From Borreliella yangtzensis (GTDB taxonomy: Bacteria; Spirochaetota; Spirochaetia; Borreliales; Borreliaceae): DNA of 53,112 bases. Under the pieces are notes generated by a model, which was given only the letters and a program-made list of their open reading frames with translations, was not told where the DNA came from and did not search any database. The stretch is from NCBI RefSeq assembly GCF_014201775.1, contig NZ_JACHFG010000003.1, positions 1 to 53,112 on the forward strand. The letters run 5' to 3'. Position 1 is the first letter of the stretch, and each line of letters opens with the position of its first letter. Position numbers and translations under genes: made by a program. Of the stretch, positions 34,324-42,921 are shown piece after piece.

Positions 34324-34887
34324 ATGATCACAAAACAAACTACAAGGTTAATAGAAGATGTTGTAAATCAAATTTCAAGTTTAGCAAGTATTTCAAATTT
34401 TGTTTTACTTTTTCCAAGACTTGATTTTAAAGGGCTTGGGTACATTCCGCAACTGTTTTTTATTTTCATAAAGAATGATCTAATAGAAGAGAATCTCTCA
34501 AGCATAAGTTCAGACCGTGCAGTGATTGATTTTACAAATACAAAAAGTGAATATGTGAACTTTAACATTACAACAAGGCCTGAGATCATATCAATTAACA
34601 AAGGGATTTTGTCATCTATTTATGACAAAACTTTACTAAGGGTGTTAAAAGAAACCCCTTTTATGAACAGTGCTTTAGAATTTAACAGCAATTTCATAAA
34701 AATGCAATTTAGACAGAGGTTTAACTTAGGGGTTTATTACAGTATGTACAGCCCTTCAGTAGGATTTCATGAGGTGGTGAGTATTAATTCATTAAAGCTT
34801 AAAGATACAGTGTATCTAGAAGAGGTAGAAGTTAGCTTGCAATTAAAAATTTGCAAAACGTTTAGTATTTTGACATATAAAGGTTAA
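34324..34887 (+). CDS. Phage tail protein (DUF792-like, BBA51 ortholog)
   Basis: A 187-residue protein after AAAAGAGGTTTAAA. Alternating short helices and strands include IEDVVNQISSLASISNFVLLFPRLDFKGLGYIPQLFFIFI and LRVLKETPFMNSALEFNSNFIKMQFRQRF, ending in VEVSLQLKICKTFSILTYKG. It lies between the tape-measure and the baseplate genes, so it is probably a distal-tail or tube-initiator type protein. The function is inferred from order. Confidence 0.5.
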   Translation: MITKQTTRLIEDVVNQISSLASISNFVLLFPRLDFKGLGYIPQLFFIFIKNDLIEENLSSISSDRAVIDFTNTKSEYVNFNITTRPEIISINKGILSSIYDKTLLRVLKETPFMNSALEFNSNFIKMQFRQRFNLGVYYSMYSPSVGFHEVVSINSLKLKDTVYLEEVEVSLQLKICKTFSILTYKG

Positions 34888-34927
34888 AATATTAAGTAAA
34901 TATAGCTTTAATATTGGGAGAATATTA

Positions 34928-35773
34928 ATGAGACATTTTAAGCTTATTTTTATATTTTTTTTATTTATTGTTTCAACAACTCATGCAAGTGTAGCAAGAC
35001 CATTTGATTTTAGAAAATGGAACTACAAAAAAGACATAGATTTGGCATATGTATTAATGCACCATATTGATAATGGAATTTTAACCAAATCTCAAGATAA
35101 AGCCGGCAGCATTAAAAGTCAAGAAATACTTACTAAGCTTAATAAGTTGAGTGTTTATTCTAATACTTTGCAGAAAATAATAAAAAACAGACTCTCTAAG
35201 AGTAGGTTTCAAAAAGAAGTTGAATTGCCACTGCTTAAGATTTCAAGAAGATATAAACATTTAACAAAAAATTATAAAAATAAAAGTTTGATTGAAAATC
35301 CAAAATATACAAAACTTATTGCAGAGAGAATCATTAAAAAAGTTGTTTTTCTAGAAAATTATTTTCAAGCTAAATTTAGGAATGCAAGATCTAATGAAAA
35401 TATTCAAAGAAGAATAAATCCTGATCAGAGTCGTTTAAAGTCTTTTAAGGGTATCCCCAGCAGCCCGCCCAGATCACAGTTTTCAGACTTTAGAGCTTCA
35501 AAAAAATCACAAGATTCAAAAGAATGTGATAAAAGACGAATCTTAAACAAGTATGATATTAGCCCAGATAGTAGGCTTTCAGATGAGTTAGAAAGTGAAG
35601 ATCTTGGTAAAGGTAGCAAAAATCCAGATATGTTATACAGCGAAAATTTAGAAGAATCAAATGAGGATCTAGATGAGAATCTAAATAAGCTAGATAGCAG
35701 AGACGATTGGGTTAATGAGGAGGATCAAAGTGAAGATGAGTTTTTTGATCTTCAAGAAGATCAATTTAGCTAA
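34928..35773 (+). CDS. Exported outer-membrane protein (BBA52 ortholog)
   Basis: A 281-residue secreted protein with signal peptide MRHFKLIFIFFLFIVSTTHA (likely cut before SVARP) and no lipobox. The mature N-terminal part (about 25-130) is basic/helical, followed by a strongly acidic C-terminal segment (about 205-281: LSDELESEDLGKG, LDENLNKLDSRDDW, DQSEDEFFDLQEDQFS). BBA52 is a tick-phase outer-membrane protein needed for transfer from tick to host. It interrupts the tail operon, between BBA51 and the baseplate genes, and has its own ribosome binding site (TGGGAGAATATTA). Probably a moron-type cargo gene. Confidence 0.75.
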   Translation: MRHFKLIFIFFLFIVSTTHASVARPFDFRKWNYKKDIDLAYVLMHHIDNGILTKSQDKAGSIKSQEILTKLNKLSVYSNTLQKIIKNRLSKSRFQKEVELPLLKISRRYKHLTKNYKNKSLIENPKYTKLIAERIIKKVVFLENYFQAKFRNARSNENIQRRINPDQSRLKSFKGIPSSPPRSQFSDFRASKKSQDSKECDKRRILNKYDISPDSRLSDELESEDLGKGSKNPDMLYSENLEESNEDLDENLNKLDSRDDWVNEEDQSEDEFFDLQEDQFS

Positions 35774-35927
35774 ATTCTTTAATTTGAATATTTTATTTTG
35801 ATTTGCTTTAAAAGCTTATCAGCAGTAATGTTGATTATAAATTAAGTCAAGAATAGAAAATTAAGTTTCTAAGGCAATATTGATTTATTGGTTTGTTAAT
35901 TTTAAAAAGGAGTTTTATTTAAAAAAG

Positions 35928-36842
35928 ATGTTAATTTTTCAATACGATTTTAAAATTGAATTTTACAATGCAGTTGATTCTAAAAATAGCATTGGCGGGA
36001 GACTTGCAGGCTTGCGGCCCAGGGTTGTTATTGCCACTCAAAATGGTGCTCCCGATTTAAATATTGTTATTCAAAATACGTATTCTGAGAATAATTTAAT
36101 AATTGGTAAAAAAACCAAACTTCAAATTTTTAATGTGCCTGTAAATTTTTCTGATTTTAATACCTCAGACATTGTAAAAATTTATTATAAGAAGTTTGCG
36201 CATCAGCAAGATTATCAATTTATTATGGCTGGTTATTTAGGAGCACCTTTTGAAAGAATTGGTAGGTCTGAAAATTTTAGTTTTGAGTGTGAATTATATC
36301 TTTTGTCCAAGGCTACCTTTTTAGAGAGAAAATTTGAGTATAAAAATTTCAAAGGTAGTACTGTTGCTGATGTAATAAATTATGTGTTTAAGGATAAAGC
36401 AATTTTTTGCATGAATGGACTTGAAAAATCAAGAGTGATTAACGAGAGCTTGGCTTGCAACTCACCAAAAGGATTAATAGAACACTTAATGCGACAAGGG
36501 TACGTTGATTCTGTTGTTGTTGACATTGGAAATCTTGGGCAAGACGTTGATTCAAAATTTATTTTTACTAATTTTGGACAAGTTATTTCTGGTCAGTACA
36601 AAAGACTTGAAGATTATGGACTTTTGTTTGTTCCCCAAAGAGACTCTGCAAGTTCTGCCAATTCCAGTTTAGTTTTTTACCGGGCGCAAGTAATGTTTAC
36701 TCACAGTATTAGGATTGGAGACAGTCTAAGCTTTAAAGACAGGCACGGAAACAACGTTAATTGTAAGGTTAAGAATACCAGTGCCAGACTAAGCAGTACT
36801 AGAGAGTGTGTTTTAAATCTTGAACTTTATTCTGGGGGTTAA
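35928..36842 (+). CDS. Phage late-control/baseplate hub protein (DUF693-like)
   Basis: A 304-residue protein. I start at ATG 35928; an AAAAAGGAG at 35905-35913 is about 14 nt away, and a TTG at 35880 would add 16 residues without a close ribosome binding site. It contains YDFKIEFYNAVDSKNSIGG, FKGSTVADVINYVFKDKA and a C-terminal strand-rich region (VMFTHSIRIGDSLSFKDRHGNNVNCKVKNTSARLS), resembling the gpD/gp27-type hub. It precedes the spike gene. Identity inferred; the extended start remains open. Confidence 0.6.
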   Translation: MLIFQYDFKIEFYNAVDSKNSIGGRLAGLRPRVVIATQNGAPDLNIVIQNTYSENNLIIGKKTKLQIFNVPVNFSDFNTSDIVKIYYKKFAHQQDYQFIMAGYLGAPFERIGRSENFSFECELYLLSKATFLERKFEYKNFKGSTVADVINYVFKDKAIFCMNGLEKSRVINESLACNSPKGLIEHLMRQGYVDSVVVDIGNLGQDVDSKFIFTNFGQVISGQYKRLEDYGLLFVPQRDSASSANSSLVFYRAQVMFTHSIRIGDSLSFKDRHGNNVNCKVKNTSARLSSTRECVLNLELYSGG

Positions 36843-36856
36843 AAAAGGAATGTATT

Positions 36857-37426
36857 ATGAAAAATAATGATTTTTGCGTAGGGGTAAGCAGCCTGAAGGG
36901 TTCTTCTGTTGGTGCGTTTAAGGAGTATCTTTTTGAGAATGTTTTTATTTGCAGAATAGGTGTTATTAAAAGTTTTGATTGCGAAACTCAAACAGGTGTT
37001 GTTACTATTAAAGAGTACGAAGAGCTAGAGATTAATACTAGAAATATATCTAACTTTAATCTTGATCTAGCAGAAAAAGATGAAGTGGTTTTGCTTCAAA
37101 GTAATTTTAATATTTTCCAAGAAAGTGACAATAATCATTTTGATAAAAATTATTTTTACATTCTAAGCGTTCTTAATCCCCAAAAAATTGGTATTAAGCT
37201 TAATGAGCTTAAATTGAGCTTGCAAGAGTTTAATACGCTAGGTGAAAATATAAAAGTTAAAGCTAAAAAATTGGTTATTGATGTAGATGATATTGAAATT
37301 AAAGGCAATTTAAAGATTAATGGAACTAAATTCGAAAATCACATGCATAGTTCTGGTACCCTGACTTACATTAATAGTAGTGGTTTGCCAACAACTACAA
37401 CTGGGAAAACGGGTCCTATTGCTTGA
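36857..37426 (+). CDS. Phage baseplate spike protein, gpV-like (BBA55 ortholog)
   Basis: A 189-residue protein beginning 14 nt after the hub gene. An N-terminal strand-rich (OB-like) part, GVIKSFDCETQTGVVTIKEYEELEI, leads to short beta strands (VKAKKLVIDVDDIEIKGNLKI) and the tip segment FENHMHSSGTLTYINSSG. The H-x-H in HMHSSG is the hallmark of the metal-binding spike tip of gpV/gp5.4-type baseplate spikes. It ends the right-hand phage operon; gp25/J/I genes that usually follow are at 5101-6919. Confidence 0.75.
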   Translation: MKNNDFCVGVSSLKGSSVGAFKEYLFENVFICRIGVIKSFDCETQTGVVTIKEYEELEINTRNISNFNLDLAEKDEVVLLQSNFNIFQESDNNHFDKNYFYILSVLNPQKIGIKLNELKLSLQEFNTLGENIKVKAKKLVIDVDDIEIKGNLKINGTKFENHMHSSGTLTYINSSGLPTTTTGKTGPIA

Positions 37427-37441
37427 AGTAGTGCGCAAAAA

Positions 37442-38704
37442 TCAATAATTCACAACTACTTTAGGGTTTATTGTGATAGGATTATTATTATTGTCTTCTA
37501 CTAGTAAGATTAAATTTTTTACTTGAGTTGCAAACTCTTTTGATGCGTCAATTATTTTTTTGATGTTGGCGGTTGTCAATTTAGGTTGAACTTTTAGTTG
37601 TTCTTTTGTATTTTTATACTCATTTTTTACTTTAGTAAATTTTTCAGCCAAAGCTTTATATATTTGAGCTACTTGTTTGTTGTAAAGCTTTGGGTTTGGA
37701 TGAAACTTAGATCCTAAGTCCCAGTTTATTTGACTTAAATTTTCTTTTTCTTTCCAATTGATAGCAGCGTCTATTACTTGTTTAATGGTGCTTGTTCCCA
37801 GGGGATCTTTAATCTCTTCAAAAATAAGCTCACTTTTTTCTAGATCTTCAAGCAATTTATTTTTTGTTTTTTCTATATTATTATTGTTTACAGTCAAGCT
37901 GTCTGTTGTGTTTGCAGAGTTTCCCAGAGCCTTTGATAAATTTTCAATTTCAATTTCAAACTCGAATTCAATCTCTTTAGACTTTTCTAAATTTTTTATT
38001 GCATTTAGTGCTTTATCTAGAGATTTTCTAACTTCTTCTGCGTATTCTTTTGCAATAAAGTTTTCACCTTTACTAAGGTATATCTTTTGGTTTTGGAATT
38101 GATTTTGGGTTTTTGTATTTTCTTTTAAGGGGTTATTTTCTTCTTTCGGGTCAAAAAATTTACCTTCCATATTAGTATTAATCTCTTCTTTTTCAATTGG
38201 GTCAATTGGATTAAGTATTGTTTGTCCGTCAGGGGTTCTTGAAATTTTGAATTCTATTGTAGTTGGATGTAAAGATTTTTGCATATTTGGGTCTAGTGCT
38301 TGTTCTGTAATTTCATCAGAAGCTCCGATTAACAACAATTTCTCTTGTATTTTTGCAATTTCTTCTTCTGATTTTGCCATGTTTGTTTCTTCTGGTGTTT
38401 CTATCGGCATTAAGCTTTCGCCACCAGATTCAGATTTTAAGAGAAATTCTTGTTTTCCAGGCTCAATTTTTTCAATTTCTAAAATGGGGGGTGTATTTTG
38501 ATTGGTGTTTGCTTCGAGTTCTTTTTTAAAGTCCAATTCAATTTGGAAGCTATTTTTAATAACTTCTGAAATATTTGTTAATTTATGTTCGTTTAAGGCT
38601 TTGTTTTTGTCATTTGCATTCATATTAGCATTACAACTAATAATCAGCAGCCATGACGCAAGTACTAAGAATTTGTTTGAAAATTTTCTAAGTGTTCTTT
38701 TCAA
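37442..38704 (-). CDS. Lipoprotein BBA57 ortholog
   Basis: A 420-residue lipoprotein (MKRTLRKFSNKFLVLASWLLIISC, Cys24) starting with TTG after AAAAGGAGTGCAAGGC. The mature protein is acidic, with a long Glu/Pro/Asn-rich tether (residues about 30-215) and a helical C-terminal half (about 220-420) containing EVRKSLDKALNAIKNLEKSKEI and AQIYKALAEKFTKVKNEY. BBA57 is a lipoprotein important for early mammalian infection. It ends 16 nt from the spike gene, convergent with the phage operon, with no hairpin in the gap. Confidence 0.8.
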   Translation of the reverse strand: MKRTLRKFSNKFLVLASWLLIISCNANMNANDKNKALNEHKLTNISEVIKNSFQIELDFKKELEANTNQNTPPILEIEKIEPGKQEFLLKSESGGESLMPIETPEETNMAKSEEEIAKIQEKLLLIGASDEITEQALDPNMQKSLHPTTIEFKISRTPDGQTILNPIDPIEKEEINTNMEGKFFDPKEENNPLKENTKTQNQFQNQKIYLSKGENFIAKEYAEEVRKSLDKALNAIKNLEKSKEIEFEFEIEIENLSKALGNSANTTDSLTVNNNNIEKTKNKLLEDLEKSELIFEEIKDPLGTSTIKQVIDAAINWKEKENLSQINWDLGSKFHPNPKLYNKQVAQIYKALAEKFTKVKNEYKNTKEQLKVQPKLTTANIKKIIDASKEFATQVKNLILLVEDNNNNPITINPKVVVNY

Positions 38705-38779
38705 AGCCTTGCACTCCTTTTAAAAAGAATATTGACAAATATTATACCACATTATTTATTAGATTTTAATTTTAAATAA

Positions 38780-38803
38780 AAAATCCCCTATTAAGGGGAT
38801 TTT
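38780..38803. terminator. Terminator hairpin downstream of BBA59
   Basis: A perfect 9-bp stem (AAAATCCCC 38780-38788, GGGGATTTT 38795-38803) with 6-nt loop TATTAA. Reads as a terminator on either strand; on the minus strand it ends the BBA59 unit. Confidence 0.8.
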
Positions 38804-39157
38804 AAGGGGGTATCATAGATTTTATACCATTATTTTTTAAATTTTCATTTTTTATTTTGTAGAAATTAGTATTTAATACTTTTTAGCCTTTGGTTTATTT
38901 GTAATTTGGTGTCGAAGTAGTGGCGCGGTTTTATTTTTTAAATAAAACATCAGCACCATTCTTCTCTTTGTATTGATGCAAAGGATTTGCTTTGTACTAA
39001 GTGTATAGCATACTTCAAATTTTTCAGATTTATTAATAAAGGAGAACATCGGGTGTAATCGATGTTCCTTTGAATATATTAATATATTTAAAATGTGAGC
39101 TTAAAATTTTAAATATTAATCTAATAAAGTGTTTTCAAATAAAATGTTTGATTTACT
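38804..39157. other. Non-coding region with GC-rich patch and hairpin
   Basis: No convincing gene. GTGGCGCGG near 38920 is an unusual GC patch. GAACATCG (39044-39051) and CGATGTTC (39060-39067), extended by AAAGGA/TCCTTT outside, form a stem-loop just before an AT stretch, another terminator-like element. B31 annotates a tiny BBA58 about here; I see no frame that supports one. Confidence 0.45.
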
Positions 39158-39376
39158 CTACTCGATGTCTTCTTCTTCTTCTTCTTCAGAATCGTCATCA
39201 GCATTTTCGTTAATTGAGGGCTTTGAGTTTGAATTTTCTTTTTCTTCTTCTTCTTCTTCTTTAGCAAAGTCTTTTATCACTTTATTAAGAATAGAATCTA
39301 TTAAAACCCCACGACCAATTGCGTTGCAAGACATCATAAATACTAAAAACGAAATAAACATTATTTTTTTAACCAT
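39158..39376 (-). CDS. Small acidic lipoprotein (BBA59 ortholog)
   Basis: A 72-residue lipoprotein with signal peptide MVKKIMFISFLVFMMSC (Cys17). A short segment NAIGRGVLIDSILNKVIKDFA is followed by runs of Glu (EEEEEEKE near 48-55 and SEEEEEEDIE at the end) encoded by tandem GAA/GAG triplets, so its length may vary among strains. No domain recognised. It is followed on its strand by the hairpin at 38780. Confidence 0.75.
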   Translation of the reverse strand: MVKKIMFISFLVFMMSCNAIGRGVLIDSILNKVIKDFAKEEEEEEKENSNSKPSINENADDDSEEEEEEDIE

Positions 39377-39474
39377 TTAATCATTCCTCTAACCTAAGCA
39401 ATTTAAGTGTAATTATATATTATTAAATTATATTTATCAATTAAATAAATATAATTTTAAAGCTTAATATATTT

Positions 39475-40278
39475 TTAGATATATTCTTTTTGAATTAATG
39501 ATTTTAGCTTATTTATGTCTGTTAGTATTTCTAGGATTTGCGTGAAATTTTTATTTAGTTTAAAGATTTGATTGTGCGGTAATAGGTCTAATTCTACGCT
39601 GTTTTCGGTAATAGATATTTTGTTGTAGTCTATTGAATGGTAATCTTTGTTGTTTTTTATTTGAAATCTATAAATAGGATTTAAGTTCTGTTCACCTATG
39701 CCATTTTTAATTATATCTTTAATGCCTAGTAAAACATGATTTTTGGGTTTACCGATGTCGTTTGGGGGATTGAGCATAATATTAATAATATTTTTACCAT
39801 TTTTAGGTTTAAGGTTTAAAACAAATAAGAGATCTTGATTTTGGAAAAAATTCTCAATATTTTGAATTTCTTTAAATGTTTTGAAAGTGGAATTTTTTGG
39901 CTGTTTAAAGTCTAACAATTTTTGTTGTATTAAGATGCTCAGAGATGCTACTACTCCTTGTGTAGATAAGATTTTATCTTCTGTTTGTTGGAATTCCTTT
40001 TCTCTATTAATGCTAAAATCAATAGAAAATGTTTGAATAGGGTAAGCTTGTTTATAGTAATTTTCAATGCTTGTTGGGATGTTATTTGATTGTCTTATTT
40101 CTACACTTTGAATTGATACTGTGGGAATTATTTTTGCTGCAGGTTTTTGTTCTTTAGTTTTTTGTTCTGGATTTTTTGGCTCTAAAACCGTTCGTGAATT
40201 TTTTGGGCTTTTAGTTGTAAACAAATCGCAAGATAATATTGCAAATCCTAATAATATCAAAATTATCCTTTTAACCAT
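39475..40278 (-). CDS. Surface lipoprotein P27-like (BBA60 ortholog)
   Basis: A 267-residue lipoprotein with lipobox AILSC (Cys17) after AAAGGATAATTTTG-like leader context; a Pro/Lys/Ser-rich tether (about 20-60) precedes a mixed domain containing PTSIENYYKQAYPIQTFSID and a C-terminal half with YRFQIKNNKDYHSIDYNKISI. It resembles BBA61 downstream in style and in a shared ending (ILxxxxxLKxFI/LIQ), suggesting an ancestral tandem pair. Assigned to surface lipoprotein P27 by location and size. Confidence 0.75.
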   Translation of the reverse strand: MVKRIILILLGFAILSCDLFTTKSPKNSRTVLEPKNPEQKTKEQKPAAKIIPTVSIQSVEIRQSNNIPTSIENYYKQAYPIQTFSIDFSINREKEFQQTEDKILSTQGVVASLSILIQQKLLDFKQPKNSTFKTFKEIQNIENFFQNQDLLFVLNLKPKNGKNIINIMLNPPNDIGKPKNHVLLGIKDIIKNGIGEQNLNPIYRFQIKNNKDYHSIDYNKISITENSVELDLLPHNQIFKLNKNFTQILEILTDINKLKSLIQKEYI

Positions 40279-40393
40279 TTATTGTTCCTTATCCTTTATG
40301 TATTTATTATACACCATTAATGATTATTAATAAGTTATTTTAAACAATATTAGATTAAAATTTTTAAAAAATAGCAGGTATTTATTTTTGCAA

Positions 40394-40428
40394 AAAGAAG
40401 TTCTTCAACGCAATAAAAGAACTTCTTT
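40394..40428 (-). terminator. Terminator downstream of BBA61
   Basis: A perfect 12-bp stem (AAAGAAGTTCTT 40394-40405, AAGAACTTCTTT 40417-40428). On the minus strand it is followed by TTTGC and an AT-rich run; it lies beyond the BBA61 stop at 40633. Confidence 0.75.
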
Positions 40429-40558
40429 GGAGGTAGTTAAAAGTAGTATTAATTTTATATTGCTTTAACAAGCTATAATTTTGGCATAGCTTTGTAGTTA
40501 GTTTAAGTATAGCTCACATTTTAAAAGATGAATTTTTTTAAAGTTTTATAAATTTATA

Positions 40559-40589
40559 CAAAGAGGACTCACGGCGGAGCGCCTCTTTG
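40559..40589. repeat. GC-rich hairpin between BBA60 and BBA61
   Basis: CAAAGAGG (40559-40566) and CCTCTTTG (40582-40589) enclose ACTCACGGCGGAGCG, a GC-rich 15-nt loop unusual in this AT-rich plasmid. It lies 44 nt after the BBA61 stop and can act as a first terminator or processing site. Confidence 0.5.
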
Positions 40590-40632
40590 AAACGTGTGTG
40601 GGAAGTGTTTAATAAATTAAATTTTATTTAAG

Positions 40633-41319
40633 CTATTTGATGAATTCTTTTAATCTTGAAGCATTGGTTAATATTTTGAGTGTATCGTAAATGTTTTGAC
40701 TTAATTTAATGTAATATTTTTTATTAGAATAAGGAGAATAGATAATTTTGATTTTGCTTAGGCTTTTTTGGAATTTGGTAAAGTTAAGATATTTCCAGCT
40801 GTAATTGGTTGATACATAAAATGAGCTTCCAAATTGTAAATTGCCTGATTTTTCTGTGCTTAGGATTGCTTTGTTTATGCTTAACAAGCTGTGGTAATGA
40901 AACAAAGGCATTAAATTGATTTCCCTTTTTTGCTTATCTTCGAAATTTAAACAACATCGTATGTAATTATTTTCAAAAAAATAAATAAAATCCTCATGAT
41001 TTTTTAATTGAATCAGGTTTTGCAAACCTTTTTTGTTCATAGTATTTTTGTGAGCCAAGATGCTTATTGATTTTAGTTTACCTTTTGTGAGTGCAATTTT
41101 ATCGTATTGGTCTAAATATTGTGCTTCTGATTTTATTTCAATTGTTGCATTTGAATCTACATTGTAGGTTCTGATATAAAATTGTGCATAAAGAATAGGA
41201 TTAAAAGGCTTTGTAAAATTACTTTTGTAAATTAGATTATTTTTAAATGCATTCATATCATCTTTTGTAATATTAGAATTGCTTAAATTCTTTTTTAAAA
41301 TATTTAAAGTTGCACTCAT
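40633..41319 (-). CDS. Conserved protein without signal peptide (BBA61 ortholog)
   Basis: A 228-residue protein starting MSATLNILKKNLSNSNITK. No signal peptide or lipobox is visible in the first 30 residues, although the body (FYIRTYNVDSNATIEIKSEAQYLDQYDKIALTKGKLKSISILAHK) parallels BBA60, whose first 60 residues carry an export signal and tether. It may therefore be a cytosolic relative or a BBA60-type protein that lost its export signal. ATG 41319 follows GAGGAATAATTAAATATTT. Confidence 0.65.
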   Translation of the reverse strand: MSATLNILKKNLSNSNITKDDMNAFKNNLIYKSNFTKPFNPILYAQFYIRTYNVDSNATIEIKSEAQYLDQYDKIALTKGKLKSISILAHKNTMNKKGLQNLIQLKNHEDFIYFFENNYIRCCLNFEDKQKREINLMPLFHYHSLLSINKAILSTEKSGNLQFGSSFYVSTNYSWKYLNFTKFQKSLSKIKIIYSPYSNKKYYIKLSQNIYDTLKILTNASRLKEFIK

Positions 41320-41500
41320 AAATATTTAATTATTCCTCAGTCCAAATTTATTTATATATGATATCATTTTATACATATTTTATCAATAGTTTATAACTTA
41401 TTTTATAATATTTTTTTTTGAAATAAAAAACTAATTAATATTGATTATTTTAAAATTTTATTTTAATATAGTATAAATTTTAAACAAGGAGAATTAAATA

Positions 41501-41680
41501 ATGACAAAATTAATGTACGCTATGTTTTTAAGTGCGATATTATTTATTGCTTGCGAAACTACAAGAATTTCAGATGAAATGGAAAATGCTAGCGATGAAG
41601 ATTCAAAAGTTACAGCTCCAATGCCAGAAGAAAAACCTATGAAGTCAAATAAACAATCTATGAAGGCAATTAAAAAGTAA
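41501..41680 (+). CDS. lp6.6: Lipoprotein Lp6.6 (BBA62)
   Basis: A 59-residue lipoprotein starting at ATG 41501 after ACAAGGAGAATTAAATA. Signal peptide MTKLMYAMFLSAILFIAC (Cys18), mature ETTRISDEMENASDEDSK and basic end KSNKQSMKAIKK. This is Lp6.6, an abundant inner-surface outer-membrane lipoprotein, part of OM complexes, expressed in the tick and down-regulated by RpoS in the mammal. It ends at the bidirectional structure near 41749-41785. Confidence 0.93.
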   Translation: MTKLMYAMFLSAILFIACETTRISDEMENASDEDSKVTAPMPEEKPMKSNKQSMKAIKK

Positions 41681-41744
41681 TAAAGTCTAGTTTTAGATTA
41701 ATTTAGAATACAAATAAACAATTATTAGAAAAATTAAATATAAA

Positions 41745-41787
41745 AAAGAAGGGAGGATTGTCAACAATCTCTCCTTCCTTTTGGATC
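41745..41787. terminator. Bidirectional terminator between lp6.6 and BBA64
   Basis: AAGAAGGGAGGATTGT (from about 41747) and ACAATCTCTCCTTCCTTT pair through GATTGT/ACAATC and GGAG/CTCC with a bulge. It separates two convergent genes. Confidence 0.7.
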
Positions 41788-41798
41788 ACAGACCAATA

Positions 41799-42755
41799 TT
41801 ACTTAATTGGGGCAAGAATATTGGTAGTTGTATTTACTAAATTTAAAATTAAATCGTGAATTTCTGCGAATTGAGCTCTTGAATTTTTTGAGCGTATATT
41901 TTCATATAATTTTGAAATGTTAGTTTGTAATTCTTGATTCGTATTGTAGTCATTAATAATGTCATCTACATCTTTTAGCCATTTGTCTTTAAGTGTTAGA
42001 AGTTTATTGAAATCATAAAAGAGTGATTTCAAATTAGGTTTGTTTAGTTGTTGTAGCTTGTCTTTTACATCTAGTATGTTTGAACTGATTTCTTCCATTG
42101 CTAATTGAATGCTAAATCCCCTGTTTATAAGGGTTTCTTTAACTAAGTTTCGGTAGTTTGAATCTTGACTGAGATTTGATAAAACTTCTCCAAAATTTGT
42201 AATTACGTTTTCGTCGAAATGTAAGGATGTGTAAAGCATTCTTCTTTCATTTAAATATTCGTTCTCGTCAAAAGGAACTGTTGAACCTGCATTGAAAAAT
42301 ATTTTACTAAATATTTCTGTTTTCATTCCAAATTGGTCATCAGGCTCACCTTTGTTAGAATCAATTTCGCTTGTTTTAATAATACTCTCAGATCTGGTTA
42401 ATATTTTGTTTATTAACTCTTGAGACTCAGGGTCTAATTTTGGAGCATTGGCATTGTTAGATTGTTTTAAGGCTAATGAATTTGATTTTTTTTTATTATT
42501 AGCTGTAACTTTTGGCGGATTTTTTAGAGTATTAATGGCAACAAATAGATTGTCCATTGCTTTCTCACCAGTTTTAGCTTTTTTAGACATTTTTTTAATG
42601 CCTAGAGAGCCATTTGCGCTTTTGGCTGATTTTGTCTTTGCTTTTTTATTTTCCTCATTTTCAGTGTTGTCTTTGACTTCTAGCGAGCAAGAGAGCAAAA
42701 TTAGCACAGTTAATGTATGCAATAAAAATATTGCAATTAATTTATTATTTTTCAA
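41799..42755 (-). CDS. P35-family surface lipoprotein (BBA64 ortholog)
   Basis: A 318-residue PF54 lipoprotein. TTG at 42755, 7 nt after AAGGA, gives signal peptide MKNNKLIAIFLLHTLTVLILLSC (Cys23); an upstream ATG (42794) is out of ribosome-binding range. A low-complexity tether (about 24-120) precedes the helical CspA-type fold with DQFGMKTEIF, RRMLYTSLHFDENVITNFGEVL and MEEISSNILDVKDKLQQL. BBA64 (P35) is RpoS-dependent and needed for transmission by tick bite. First (terminal) gene of the minus-strand array. Confidence 0.85.
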   Translation of the reverse strand: MKNNKLIAIFLLHTLTVLILLSCSLEVKDNTENEENKKAKTKSAKSANGSLGIKKMSKKAKTGEKAMDNLFVAINTLKNPPKVTANNKKKSNSLALKQSNNANAPKLDPESQELINKILTRSESIIKTSEIDSNKGEPDDQFGMKTEIFSKIFFNAGSTVPFDENEYLNERRMLYTSLHFDENVITNFGEVLSNLSQDSNYRNLVKETLINRGFSIQLAMEEISSNILDVKDKLQQLNKPNLKSLFYDFNKLLTLKDKWLKDVDDIINDYNTNQELQTNISKLYENIRSKNSRAQFAEIHDLILNLVNTTTNILAPIK

Positions 42756-42866
42756 AATGTTATCCTTCAATAAAAATTTTAAGTAATTAATCATTAATTA
42801 ATAATTTTAATTACCCAATTAATAACTTTAATTCAAAATTGTTATTGTACAAAAAAAAATAAGAAA

Positions 42867-42890
42867 AAAGAGAGCTTACGCTCTCTTTAG
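42867..42890 (-). terminator. Terminator of BBA65
   Basis: A 9-bp stem (AAAGAGAGC 42867-42875, GCTCTCTTT 42880-42888) with 4-nt loop. On the minus strand it ends with a T-rich run, 34 nt beyond the BBA65 stop. Confidence 0.85.
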
Positions 42891-42921
42891 GTTCAAGATT
42901 TTATTGTTTTGAAAATTTTTT

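Noticed and set aside
38247..38723. Plus-strand frames inside BBA57
   Set aside because: They are mirror frames of a Lys/Glu-rich lipoprotein gene; no start signals or conserved sequence.
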